Positions 46,337-55,490 of a stretch of 64,000 bases of DNA are shown here, piece by piece. The first letter of the stretch is position 1. The number at the start of each line of letters is the position of its first letter. The stretch is taken from contig NZ_AP017368.1 of the NCBI RefSeq assembly GCF_002355955.1, positions 1,014,001 through 1,078,000 on the forward strand. The letters run 5' to 3'. A program made the translations under genes and the position numbers. The notes beneath the pieces are model-generated. The model was not told where the DNA came from. It did not search any database and saw only the letters and a list, made by a program, of their open reading frames with translations. The stretch is from Candidatus Desulfovibrio trichonymphae (lineage in GTDB: Bacteria > Desulfobacterota > Desulfovibrionia > Desulfovibrionales > Desulfovibrionaceae).

Positions 46337-49300
46337 ATGACCAGCACCATGCGTCCCATACTGTATTGGTCCATTCTGCTGTTGTGCGCCATCTTTCTCT
46401 TCCCCCGCGCAACCGCGGCGGCAATGCCCCTGCAGCCGGAGATGCCGCAGGCGGGTAATCTGCCGTTTTTGCCGTGCCTTGACTATTTTCTGGACGGCAC
46501 CGGTGATATGGACGTTGAAGAAGTCGCCGCGCCGGGAAACACTCAGGCCTTTCACCCGCTGATCCTTCAGAAGCTCCCGCGCGAAAGCGCTGTTATGTGG
46601 TTGCGCTTCACGCTGGCGCCGCTGCCGGAAAAAACCCGCCCCACCGCCGTTCTGCTTGATATGGGAGAAAGCGTGCCGGGCGCGCCCGTCCTGTATGCTC
46701 CTATTGTTAATCCGGTGAACGGCGCGCCGGAATGGGGGGAAACGCCAATCGCGCGCCGTGCTGCGGTGCTGCTGCCCGAAGCGAGGAAAGAAGCCTTGAC
46801 CTGCTTTATCCGCATGGAAGGGCTGCCGGGGCCATGGTTCTCGCCCGCTCTGCGCACTCCGCAGGACGCAGCCAACAAGGCATGGAGCAACTTTTCACGC
46901 ACCGCCGCCGCGCTGGCCCTTGCCGTGGTCATGGTGCTCTGCCTGTTGCGCGCTCTAACCGAAAAAGGCCAGTGGCGCCTCTGGACTGCCCTTTATGTGG
47001 GAGCGGCGCTGGCGCAGTCAGTGGCAGGCATGCCGGCTTTCGGCAACGACCGTCCGGGCATCAGCGAAGCAGCCGCTCTGCTTTTACCGGGTATAGCCCT
47101 GATGCTCCTCTCCCACGCGGGGCGTCACCTGCTGGGAGGTAAAAGCCGGGCGTTGGATATACAGTTTCTGCTGCTCTCCCTGCCCGGCACGGCGCTGGCC
47201 ATACTGCCGCTGCTGCCGTGGTTCAGCTGGACTGCCCGCTATGTTGATCTCTGGCCCGCAGGAACACTGCTCTTTGCGCCCAGCGCCCTAAGGGCCTGCA
47301 TTATGGGCATTCCGGGCGGCAAACGTTTTTTGCTGGCCTGCCTCTTATCCGCGCTGTTCACAGCAGCGGGGGTTCTGTTTCCTGCAGGAGGATTCTCCGC
47401 AACTCTGCTTGCCGCCGCGCCTCTTTGGGGCACAGCGCTCGGCGCAATGCTCATTGCAACGACAACCGCCCTGGGCGACAGGGAAAAATCCGCATCCACA
47501 ACCAGCGCGGGAGCCGCGACAACGTCAATGACGACGCGTTACGATCTAGGTGAGCCTCTGGACGATCCCAATCTGCGGCTCGTCCTGCCGCAAACAGGGG
47601 ATGCGCCGAAAAGCGGCGCATCCCCTGCCGCGGCCGCATCGGACACCCTGCGCATCCCCCTGGAATACCTGATGCGGGAAGGCGCCGCCCTAGAGCACTG
47701 CGCACTGCCCCCGGCTGTGCGTCAATATGTAAAAAACATGCTTGACGCCGCCAAGGAGATGACGCGCATTATCAGCGCCACCCCGCAGACAGCGCAACAA
47801 ACTGACCGTAGGGTGTTCAACCTGCAGCAGCTGATGCGTGAAGTGCACGACAGCACGTCTTCAATGGCGCAAGCCGCTGGCATAGGCCTTGCCTGGTACA
47901 TGCCTCCGCATCTTGGACATACCTACGAAGGTGAGGCGGAGGCGATCAGCGAAACCCTCTCTCTGCTGCTGGAAAGTGCGGTCCACGCCACACAGCGCGG
48001 TGCTGTACAGTTTTCCGTGCGGCGTGTCCCGGAAAGCGCAGATGCTGGACATCTGCTGTTTACCGTTCAAGACACAGGGGCGGGGATGCCGCCGCAAAAC
48101 CGCTCAAGTCTTGCCCTGACGCGCACTTGGGAACTGGCCGGCGCGCACAACGGCTTTCTTGGCTTGGAATGCGGCCCGCAGGGCACAACAATAGCCTTCA
48201 CACTCCACCTCAACTATCTTGAAATGGAGGGATCCGAGCTCGCCTGGGAGAATTTGCCCCATGTCATTATCACGGCGGAAGGCGCTGTTGACAGGCAACT
48301 TCTGGCCCACATGCTGAAATCACTCCCCTGCAGAAGCAGCGAAGTGCGCGGTCTACACGAAGCGCTTCAGATACATCAAACGAATCCCGCGCTTTTGCTG
48401 ATTGCTCAGGGCCAGTTTGTCAACGCGGCGCCCAGCCTGCTGCAGCAGTTTACGGAACAGGCCAAAGCCGCGTCTCTGCCGTTCTGCAAATTTTTGGCCA
48501 TCACCAAGGACGACAGTCATTGGGACGATATGGCCCATACAGGCTTTACTCACGCCTTGCTGGAACCTGTGGACAGCGAAGCGTTCTGCATAACAGTGAA
48601 AGAAATTCTTCATGAAGCCGCGGCGGACAAAATGTCTGCGGTAAAAGCCGTTGCGCCCGACGAACTTTTGGAATTGCCGCAAATGTCGGAAAAGGTCTCA
48701 ACGTCGACAGACAGCCCTGTGCCGGGCTACAATGCCTCCCCGGCCCAGAAAAGCGCGGCAACGCCGGTCGGTCGTCCGCCGCTGCCGGATTTATTTTCTG
48801 CTGATGCGCCGCCCGGAGAAACGTCAAGCGTCAAAATCCCCGATCTCACTGCCCTGCCGGATTTGCTGAGCTTTGCCGAGTCGTTGCGCAATAATCCGCC
48901 TAAAGGCGCTGCCGACAAGGGCACGGCGAAGCAAAAAGGTAGCCTGTTTGGCGGGTTTCCTGACACAGAGCCGCTCTCTTTGCTGGATATGTCACCCAAA
49001 ATGGACGCAGGACTCCAGGCCGCCAGAGCAATTCTGAGTAAAACAGAAAAGCCCGCTGAGACCCTTTCTCCGGCCTCGCAAGAACAGCCCGCCGCTCCCA
49101 GCCCGCCGGAACAGACACATCCAACGGCAACCAAACCCGGACTGCGCCGGCATCTCTCCAGTGCCGCAATGCCGCAGCCAGCACAGCCCCCCCGGATTGT
49201 CCCCGCCAACGCGAGCACGGCGGGCACTCAAACACAACAGCAGCGGACGACGACGAAAACGGTCGAAGGCATGGCTGCTGCACCCGCCCCCTGCGGCACA

Positions 49301-49828
49301 GCCTCTTTTATGGATTTTATTGCCGGCACAACGTCGGCTTCATCGCGCACCCAAACTGTGCAGGGCGTGTCTGTACCCACAGCCGACAATATGACGAGTT
49401 CCCCTCCCGGTCAGCCCCACGCGCCCCTGCCGTCAAAGCCGCTTTCTGTGACAGGTCAGACAGCAGTGACACACGCCGATCCCGTCAGACACGATGCCGG
49501 GCAGACGCAAAGCAACGAGCCGCAGGACAAGGCCTCGCGTCAGCGGCAAATAACGGACAGCACAATGCTGCTGTTGGTAGAGCACCTTGACAGGGCTATA
49601 GAAGACGCACAATCGGCCTTTGCGCAGCGGCGCGCCCCAATGGTGGGCGACGCGGCCAGACGCATAGCCGCGGAATCAGACAATTACGGCCTGCGCGTGC
49701 TGGCCCGCATGGCACGATGTGTGGAACGGGCCGCCAGAGCCAGTGATATGAACGCGCTCGGAGATTTGTTGCCGGAACTCGTGGCGGCTGTTGAACGCAA
49801 CCGCATTGCGCTCACGCCACGCGAGTGA
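46337..49828 (+). CDS. Giant hybrid histidine-kinase-like protein with degenerate catalytic motifs
   Basis: The ~1163-residue frame is intact. It has a signal sequence, a periplasmic sensor-like domain (residues ~30-180), seven or so membrane helices (~185-370; 7TM-DISM-like layout), a HisKA/HATPase region (~430-620), a receiver-like domain (~640-760), a ~300-residue Pro/Ala/Ser-rich linker and an Hpt-like end (~1085-1160). Key residues look replaced. The H-box reads SDTLRIPL (Asp for His), the N-box ESAVHAT lacks Asn, the GLGL turn is lost, the receiver phospho-Asp position reads LLLIAQG, and the Hpt motif reads AARRIAAES (Arg for His). Only the DTGAGMP box is kept. ATG 46289 is an alternative start. 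It follows the ccm cluster. Confidence 0.7.
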   Translation: MTSTMRPILYWSILLLCAIFLFPRATAAAMPLQPEMPQAGNLPFLPCLDYFLDGTGDMDVEEVAAPGNTQAFHPLILQKLPRESAVMWLRFTLAPLPEKTRPTAVLLDMGESVPGAPVLYAPIVNPVNGAPEWGETPIARRAAVLLPEARKEALTCFIRMEGLPGPWFSPALRTPQDAANKAWSNFSRTAAALALAVVMVLCLLRALTEKGQWRLWTALYVGAALAQSVAGMPAFGNDRPGISEAAALLLPGIALMLLSHAGRHLLGGKSRALDIQFLLLSLPGTALAILPLLPWFSWTARYVDLWPAGTLLFAPSALRACIMGIPGGKRFLLACLLSALFTAAGVLFPAGGFSATLLAAAPLWGTALGAMLIATTTALGDREKSASTTSAGAATTSMTTRYDLGEPLDDPNLRLVLPQTGDAPKSGASPAAAASDTLRIPLEYLMREGAALEHCALPPAVRQYVKNMLDAAKEMTRIISATPQTAQQTDRRVFNLQQLMREVHDSTSSMAQAAGIGLAWYMPPHLGHTYEGEAEAISETLSLLLESAVHATQRGAVQFSVRRVPESADAGHLLFTVQDTGAGMPPQNRSSLALTRTWELAGAHNGFLGLECGPQGTTIAFTLHLNYLEMEGSELAWENLPHVIITAEGAVDRQLLAHMLKSLPCRSSEVRGLHEALQIHQTNPALLLIAQGQFVNAAPSLLQQFTEQAKAASLPFCKFLAITKDDSHWDDMAHTGFTHALLEPVDSEAFCITVKEILHEAAADKMSAVKAVAPDELLELPQMSEKVSTSTDSPVPGYNASPAQKSAATPVGRPPLPDLFSADAPPGETSSVKIPDLTALPDLLSFAESLRNNPPKGAADKGTAKQKGSLFGGFPDTEPLSLLDMSPKMDAGLQAARAILSKTEKPAETLSPASQEQPAAPSPPEQTHPTATKPGLRRHLSSAAMPQPAQPPRIVPANASTAGTQTQQQRTTTKTVEGMAAAPAPCGTASFMDFIAGTTSASSRTQTVQGVSVPTADNMTSSPPGQPHAPLPSKPLSVTGQTAVTHADPVRHDAGQTQSNEPQDKASRQRQITDSTMLLLVEHLDRAIEDAQSAFAQRRAPMVGDAARRIAAESDNYGLRVLARMARCVERAARASDMNALGDLLPELVAAVERNRIALTPRE

Positions 49829-49850
49829 CGAGGCTGGCAAAAATACACTC

Positions 49851-51263
49851 ATGCTGCTTCTGGAAACACTGGGACTTTCAGCTGGTTACGCAATCTCATG
49901 GATCGCCATCTGCCACGCGCTGCTGACAAAACGCGACCCGCGGTCGGCTCTCGGCTGGACAGCTACTGCCCTGTTGCTGCCTTTTGTAGGCCCCCTGCTC
50001 TATGTCCTATTTGGGATGAGCCGTGCAGAAAGTCGCGCGAACAGAATGATGCGGCATCTTGCCGCTGTCCAGCCCGACTACGCTCATCCTGACTTCCCGA
50101 CAGCACCGCCGGAACACATTCCGGAGCATATCGCCGCAGCAGAACTTGTCGGCCGTCGTCTGACCAATCTGCATTTGAGCGACGGAAATGCGGTCACACC
50201 TCTCCATAACGGGGACGAAGCCTATCCGGCCATGATTGCGGCCATACGCAAAGCCGAACATCACGTTTATCTGACGACCTATATCTTCAATGCCGGCATG
50301 TCAGGTTCGGCATTTGTCAAAGCCCTGTCAAACGCCGCAGATCGCGGCGCTGATGTGCGTGTGCTGGTGGACGGCATTGGCTCACACTATTCACGGGACA
50401 AACCTTGGAAAAAACTTGCCGCCCGCGGCGTACGCGTAGAACTTTTTCTCGCCCCCTGCCTCTTTCCTCCCAATTTAAACATAAACCTGCGTAATCATCG
50501 TAAAATACTGATTTGCGACAATACGGCATTTACCGGAGGCATGAATATTTCCGACAACAATCTTCAGAACTGTCAAAAAAACCGCGTACAAGACATACAT
50601 TTTCACTGTCAGGGGCCTGTTGTCCACCAGCTGCGGCGCGCTTTTCTGCTCAACTGGGGCTTTACAACAGGAAAATACGATCCGCTGGTCTTCGACATGC
50701 CGGAATCCGCAGGTGAAAGCCGCTGCCGCATTGTGATGGACGGACCAGGCTCTGACACAGAGGTTCTAAACGAGCTGTTCTGTGGCGTAATCAGCAGCGC
50801 ACAACACTCCGTACGCATTATGACGCCTTATTTTTTGCCTTCACACGATATTATGGCCTGTCTGCGCTCAGCGGCGTATCGCGGCGTTGCTGTCAAAATA
50901 GCTCTGCCTGCAAAAAACAATCTGCCGTATGTTCACTGGGCCATGTTCCGCCTTTTGCCCAATCTCCTGACAGCCGGCGTGCGCATATGGCTTCAACCGC
51001 CGCCCTTCACCCACACCAAGCTGCTTACCGTTGACGATTTTTACTGTCAAATAGGATCAGCCAATATGGATGCACGCAGCCTGCACCTGAACTTTGAATT
51101 GAATATGGAAATCTTTGATCAGGTGTTGCATGCCGAACTCGCCGGACATATTGACAGCACTCTTGCCCGAAGCCGCGAAATATCACTGGCAGATCTGTCG
51201 CGTCAGCCTATGCCGGTCAAACTGCGCAACGCGGCCTGCTGGATATTCTCGCCCTATCTGTAG
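49851..51263 (+). CDS. cls: Cardiolipin synthase
   Basis: The 470-residue phospholipase-D-superfamily enzyme has two N-terminal membrane helices and two complete HKD motifs: HRKILICD within NLRNHRK...TGGMNI (near residue 220) and HTKLLTVDD...GSANMD (near 390). It makes cardiolipin from phosphatidylglycerol. The start at 49851 fits the family N-terminus and lies 22 bp after the kinase-like gene. Confidence 0.92.
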   Translation: MLLLETLGLSAGYAISWIAICHALLTKRDPRSALGWTATALLLPFVGPLLYVLFGMSRAESRANRMMRHLAAVQPDYAHPDFPTAPPEHIPEHIAAAELVGRRLTNLHLSDGNAVTPLHNGDEAYPAMIAAIRKAEHHVYLTTYIFNAGMSGSAFVKALSNAADRGADVRVLVDGIGSHYSRDKPWKKLAARGVRVELFLAPCLFPPNLNINLRNHRKILICDNTAFTGGMNISDNNLQNCQKNRVQDIHFHCQGPVVHQLRRAFLLNWGFTTGKYDPLVFDMPESAGESRCRIVMDGPGSDTEVLNELFCGVISSAQHSVRIMTPYFLPSHDIMACLRSAAYRGVAVKIALPAKNNLPYVHWAMFRLLPNLLTAGVRIWLQPPPFTHTKLLTVDDFYCQIGSANMDARSLHLNFELNMEIFDQVLHAELAGHIDSTLARSREISLADLSRQPMPVKLRNAACWIFSPYL

Positions 51264-51311
51264 GCTCTAGCGTTCTTTATTAAAATCTTCAACCATGTCA
51301 GGTAAATCAGC

Positions 51312-51525
51312 TGTGTGCAGCACTTCCGCACCAGCAAGCCCCATGTGGGTTCACGCATTCAAAAAAGAAGGCACATTTGCGCCGCGACATGGCAAAAGCT
51401 TTCTCTCCACAGGAATGCGTTCATCTCGTTGAGATGGTCAGGGAAAAACCGGATATCACTTTACTTGAAATCAAGGAGGCGTTTGCCAAAAATTGTTCTT
51501 TAAGGAGGCTGTGTATTTCAGCATG
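51312..51525 (+). pseudogene. IS630-family transposase N-terminal fragment
   Basis: Three frames together give the DNA-binding start of an IS630 transposase: VQHFRTSKPHV, then FKKEGTFAPRHGKSF, then ECVHLVEMVREKPDITLLEIKEAF. Two frame changes are needed, and the DDE domain is absent. It lies between cls and the polysaccharide-export gene. Confidence 0.6.
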
Positions 51526-51541
51526 ACGGTAGGCTCGACAA

Positions 51542-53092
51542 TCAATAGGGCAGGCCCAGCACGGCGCGGGCCGAGACGGCCGTATGCATGAGCACTTGGG
51601 ATATGTCTTTCATGGCCTGCATACTTTTTGATTCCGCCTTCGGCAGCACCAGCACCTGATCGCCGGACGCGATGTCGTCGCCGTCGCGCGACACCGCGCC
51701 GTTCTGGCGCATGATGAGCACATTGTCCCTGTCGGCCCGCGCGCCGTAACCGCCCGCCCCTTTAATGTAATCGCCCAGGCTTTTCTTTTTGCTCCACAGC
51801 ATGGCCTGCGGCGCCATAACCTCGCCGCTCACCAAAACCACGTCGCTTTTTGGCGGAATAACAATAACATCGCCGTCTTCCAGCACAAGATTGCCGTTGT
51901 CATTTCCATTGTCGAGCACCACAACGCCTTCCGGCTCAACACTTTTAGCGCGTTCAACAAACTTCATCAGCATCTCGGCTTCCTTTGAGCGGATCTGCGC
52001 CTCTTCGGCGCTGGCAGAAGATGCTGTCAGCGCGCTTTCCTCCAGGCGGCGCAACGAGTCGGCGATGGCTTTTTTTTGTCGGGCCGCCACGCTTCTGCGC
52101 TTGACATACATGGCAGCGAGGTTGGCGCGTTCAGGCTCCACGGCGATAAAGTTCTGCACGTCCTTGAGCTTTGCACCGCGCCGGACCGGAAAGCGCGAAG
52201 CACCACGCACCGCGCCTTCCACGGAGACAAAGACGGCGTTGCCCGTTGCGTCTGCGAAAAACTGTATGCTGTCGCCGTCTTCGAGCTGCAGATGGAGGAG
52301 ATCCCTGACAGGCAGATAGGTGTTGTACGGCGAGCCGTTGCGCGTGCCGCTGACTGAGGCGTGCGAAGCCCGTTTTTCCGGTTCCGCCAGTTCCACAAGC
52401 GCCGCGCCCGTGGCCTGGCCCTTGAGAAATTCAAAGCGGGCCGGGTTGCGCACCGCGCCGGCGGCGACGACGCTGGGTCCCTTGTTGTCCACCACCAGCG
52501 TATCGCCATCCTGCATGCGCACGGGGGCGAGCTCGCCGCGCCGGGCGAAGGGATAGAGGTCAAGCGTCAGCACGACGGCCCCATTGCGGACAAGACGTAT
52601 GGCGCGGTAGCTGCCGCACGCCGGGTCAATGCCGCCAGCCCTGTCCAGAAAGGCAAGCGGGGAATCGCCGGAAGAATTCTGATAGCGGCCGGGCCTGACA
52701 ACCCCGCCCGTCACAAAAACGGACACGGTACCCGTGTCGAGCGGCGCCACGTATATTTGCGCGTCACTTTGTCCTGCAGCTGCCAGTTTGCTGCGCAGGT
52801 CATCCACAATTTTATTGCGCGGAATGCCCGCGACAGGCAGTGCGCCTATTCCCGGCAGCGTCAGGAGGCCATCGCTGTCCACGGCAAAAATGTCATCTAC
52901 CGTGTGCCTGCCGCCCCACACGCGCACAACAGCGCGGTCGCCCGGCATGAAGGCGTCGGCCCCGGCGTTTCTGGAGAAGTTGCCCTGAAAAAGATTGGCT
53001 CCGTAGGGGTTGAGCTCATCGTTGGCCAAGCTCGCCGCGGCGGGCAGAAGGCAAAGCAGCGCAAGCGTCAAGCAGAAGCGCCGCATCGTCAT
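51542..53092 (-). CDS. Polysaccharide export outer-membrane protein (Wza/GfcE type, SLBB domains)
   Basis: The 516-residue product has a signal peptide (RRFCLTLALLCLLPAAASLA), a Poly_export domain (FMPGDRAVVRVWGG near residue 45) and several SLBB beta-grasp domains (VFVTGGVVRPG, VVAAGAVRNPARF, VFVSVEGAVRG, VLVSGEVMAPQ). A helical, Lys/Glu-rich segment lies around residues 330-380. It should form or gate an outer-membrane exit for a polysaccharide. Its ATG overlaps the stop of the lipoprotein gene. No polymerase or Wzc-like gene is nearby. Confidence 0.85.
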   Translation of the reverse strand: MTMRRFCLTLALLCLLPAAASLANDELNPYGANLFQGNFSRNAGADAFMPGDRAVVRVWGGRHTVDDIFAVDSDGLLTLPGIGALPVAGIPRNKIVDDLRSKLAAAGQSDAQIYVAPLDTGTVSVFVTGGVVRPGRYQNSSGDSPLAFLDRAGGIDPACGSYRAIRLVRNGAVVLTLDLYPFARRGELAPVRMQDGDTLVVDNKGPSVVAAGAVRNPARFEFLKGQATGAALVELAEPEKRASHASVSGTRNGSPYNTYLPVRDLLHLQLEDGDSIQFFADATGNAVFVSVEGAVRGASRFPVRRGAKLKDVQNFIAVEPERANLAAMYVKRRSVAARQKKAIADSLRRLEESALTASSASAEEAQIRSKEAEMLMKFVERAKSVEPEGVVVLDNGNDNGNLVLEDGDVIVIPPKSDVVLVSGEVMAPQAMLWSKKKSLGDYIKGAGGYGARADRDNVLIMRQNGAVSRDGDDIASGDQVLVLPKAESKSMQAMKDISQVLMHTAVSARAVLGLPY

Positions 53093-53448
53093 ATACCGCC
53101 TTCTCCCCAGACGCGCGGCGCCAGCGTCCACTGTCCTGCGGCATCACGGCAGGTGACGGCCACTTCAGCTTTTTTCCCGTCGGCGAGCACGGTGGCGCGG
53201 CGGCAGTTCTCGCCTTTTGCCGAAGTGAAGGTGCCTTCCAGCGAAACCCGCACATCGGTGCCGAAAACGGGATCGTCAAGCTGTGCGGACTGCCCCGGCT
53301 CAGCGGAAATCATGAAGGCCTCCACCGGCCCCAGCGATGGGGACAGGGCCGGCGCGTCGGCCGTCAGCCCGCAGCCGGAAAGGATGATCAGCAATACCAG
53401 CGCGAGCGGCGGAAGCAGTTTTGACAGGGAAGGGAATAGGTTATTCAT
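53089..53448 (-). CDS. Small lipoprotein paired with the polysaccharide exporter
   Basis: The 119-residue product has a lipoprotein signal with the lipobox LSGC near residue 26. The mature part is short and beta-rich, with two cysteines (NCRRA and VTCRD) that could pair. It overlaps the exporter gene by 4 bp, so the two are probably co-translated. I know no function. Confidence 0.7.
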   Translation of the reverse strand: MNNLFPSLSKLLPPLALVLLIILSGCGLTADAPALSPSLGPVEAFMISAEPGQSAQLDDPVFGTDVRVSLEGTFTSAKGENCRRATVLADGKKAEVAVTCRDAAGQWTLAPRVWGEGGI

Positions 53449-53811
53449 GGTGACTTTCGGTTTGCGGTCAAACAGGGTATGCCTGCGCTTCTTCTTGCAG
53501 ATAAACGGGACGCTGTCAAACAGGCTGTTTTGCCGGGAGATTCGCTCTTCAATGATTTAATATCGGTAATCTGTTGTTCTTGTGTAACAAAAATATCAAA
53601 AATTATCACAAGGGTGAAAGTCTCATTTCGCCGCGTCCTTGACGCCGTTATCACTCTTTGTAAAAAAACGAGATTTTAAAGCCTGAAATTGTCCCAATTA
53701 TGCCCGTTGATTAGCAGTAATAATTAAACATAATCAGATAGTTGAGTATATATGCGTTTGGGTCATGCCTGACCAACTTACTAGGCAATGCCTAACGAGC
53801 CAGATATACCA
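53449..53811. other. AT-rich intergenic region
   Basis: Besides the dispersed repeat copy B (53537-53624) I see no gene here. The part 53640-53811 is AT-rich and may be IS1595 flank. Confidence 0.45.
53537..53624 (-). repeat. Dispersed repeat, copy B
   Basis: The reverse complement matches 5741-5827 along its length, both ending GAATCTC. In the same frame it encodes FTLVIIFDIFVTQEQQITD, near-identical in pattern to copy A. It lies about 90 bp upstream of the lipoprotein gene in the same orientation. Confidence 0.6.
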
Positions 53812-53925
53812 ATGAAAAACAAATAGGCGGCACATTTAAAAATTAATGAGACAAAAATCCGGCACATTGTGAAGCTGTTCGCTGGTGATCTGGACGCTCT
53901 GCAATTTGCAAAAATTGCTGTATAA
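53812..53925 (+). pseudogene. IS1595-family transposase N-terminal fragment
   Basis: From ATG 53812 the frame reads MKNK, a TAG stop, then AAHLKINETKIRHIVKLFAG and DLDALQFAKIAV before a second stop. This resembles the helix-turn-helix start of IS1595-group transposases, where the stop would be a tyrosine or similar. Nothing of the catalytic part is recognisable downstream. Confidence 0.5.
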
Positions 53926-54113
53926 AGCCGTTATGTGCAATTCCGGCTTTGCTTCATTTTTAAATATGCTGTCATGCGCATTGGCGGGTGTGACGAAGAC
54001 AGCTCTCTTTTTTTGCGATTCTTTTTGCATTGCTTTTTAAGCTGAAAAGAGTACTCTCACGCCACTGATTGCCATATGCCCTGCTTGTCCTCTATCGTCG
54101 TGGAGACCGTTGT

Positions 54114-55439
54114 ATGTGTGTTTTCGTTCGCATCTGTATTCTGGAACTTTTTTTGGCCTGCATAACACTTGCCGTGATGACTACCGCGCCAGCGGCGGCA
54201 GACAAAAAAGAACCAGCAAAAGAAGCCCCCAGCAAATATGACGTCCTCAAACGTTTCAGCCAAGTGCTCGACCTTGTTGAACGGCACTATGTGAAAGACG
54301 TAACGCAAAGTGTTCTCATTAACGGCGCCGTCAAGGGGCTGCTGCAGGGCCTTGACCCGCATTCCACCTTCATGAACGCTGCAGAATACAAAGAACTGCA
54401 GCAGAACACATCCGGTGAATTTTTTGGCGTCGGTATTGAAATTTCCCTTGAAAACAGCCAGATTGTCGTCGTAACGCCCATTGAGGACACCCCGGCCTTC
54501 CGCGCGGGCATGCAAACCGGCGACGTCATCTTGTCCATCAACGGGCAGGCCACCCAAGAACTGTCGCTGCAGGAAGTCGTTTCCCGCATTCGCGGTCCCA
54601 AGGGTAGTGAAGTGGAGCTGACCATTCTGCACAGCGATGCAAAGACACCGCAAACAGTGCGCATTGTGCGCGACTCCATACCGCTGATCAGCGTCAAATC
54701 AAAAAAACTGGACGACGGCTATTACTGGGTGAGGCTGACGCGCTTTTCCGAACGCACAACCGAAGAACTCAAAGACACGCTCAAGGCTGCGGAAAAAGAA
54801 AGCAAGGCAAACGGCGGCATCAAAGGCATTGTGCTTGACCTGCGCAATAACCCAGGCGGCCTGCTGGATCAGGCCATCAGCGTCTCCGACGTATTTTTGC
54901 AGCGGGGGGTCATTGTTTCCATCAAAGGACGCAAGGAACACACGGGCAACGCCTATGAGGCGGAAAACCAGCCTGACGACACGCGCGCACCCATGGTGAC
55001 GCTGATCAACGCCGGCTCTGCCTCGGCCTCGGAAATTGTGGCCGGCGCTCTGCGCGATCAAAAACGAGCCCTGATTTTGGGAGAACGGTCTTTCGGCAAG
55101 GGTTCTGTGCAAAAAATCATCCCCCTGGCCGACGGCTCGGGGCTTAAACTCACCGTAGCCCTCTATTACACCCCGAACGGCAATTCCATCCAGGCAGAAG
55201 GCATAGTGCCCGACATGGAAGTGCCCTTTGAAAATCCGCGTTCCGATGACAAAGACAACCCGCGCTTCCAGGTGCGCGAGCAGGATCTCAACCGCCATCT
55301 GGAAAACGGCAAAAATAAAAAATCAAAGAACACAAACAACAATGACGAAGGCAAGGAACAGCTCGCCCGCGACAATCAGCTGCGCATGGCATTGCAGATC
55401 GTCAAAAATCTGCCCAAAATGCAGGAAATCAAACCGTAG
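54114..55439 (+). CDS. Carboxyl-terminal processing protease (S41)
   Basis: The 441-residue product has a signal sequence, an N-terminal helical domain, a PDZ domain (FFGVGIEISLENSQIV to GDVILSING, residues ~90-170) and the S41 core with the catalytic Ser in NAGSASASEI (near 305) and Lys in GERSFGKGSVQ (near 330). The tail is rich in Lys, Asn and Asp. ATG 54114 is preferred, since GGAG lies 7-8 nt upstream; 54069 is in frame. CtpA-type proteases trim envelope proteins. Confidence 0.93.
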   Translation: MCVFVRICILELFLACITLAVMTTAPAAADKKEPAKEAPSKYDVLKRFSQVLDLVERHYVKDVTQSVLINGAVKGLLQGLDPHSTFMNAAEYKELQQNTSGEFFGVGIEISLENSQIVVVTPIEDTPAFRAGMQTGDVILSINGQATQELSLQEVVSRIRGPKGSEVELTILHSDAKTPQTVRIVRDSIPLISVKSKKLDDGYYWVRLTRFSERTTEELKDTLKAAEKESKANGGIKGIVLDLRNNPGGLLDQAISVSDVFLQRGVIVSIKGRKEHTGNAYEAENQPDDTRAPMVTLINAGSASASEIVAGALRDQKRALILGERSFGKGSVQKIIPLADGSGLKLTVALYYTPNGNSIQAEGIVPDMEVPFENPRSDDKDNPRFQVREQDLNRHLENGKNKKSKNTNNNDEGKEQLARDNQLRMALQIVKNLPKMQEIKP

Positions 55440-55490
55440 CAGTGCAATACACCACCATCCGGCACGCCATGCCAGTCGAGAGGAAGATAT

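Noticed and set aside
52361-53560. 399-codon frame on the plus strand
   Set aside because: It is antisense to the polysaccharide exporter and lipoprotein genes, and its residues are low-complexity Arg/His-rich.
53836-54030. 64-codon minus-strand frame with VTPANAHDS, reminiscent of IS5-type transposases
   Set aside because: It overlaps the better-supported IS1595 remnant on the other strand and has no further similarity.
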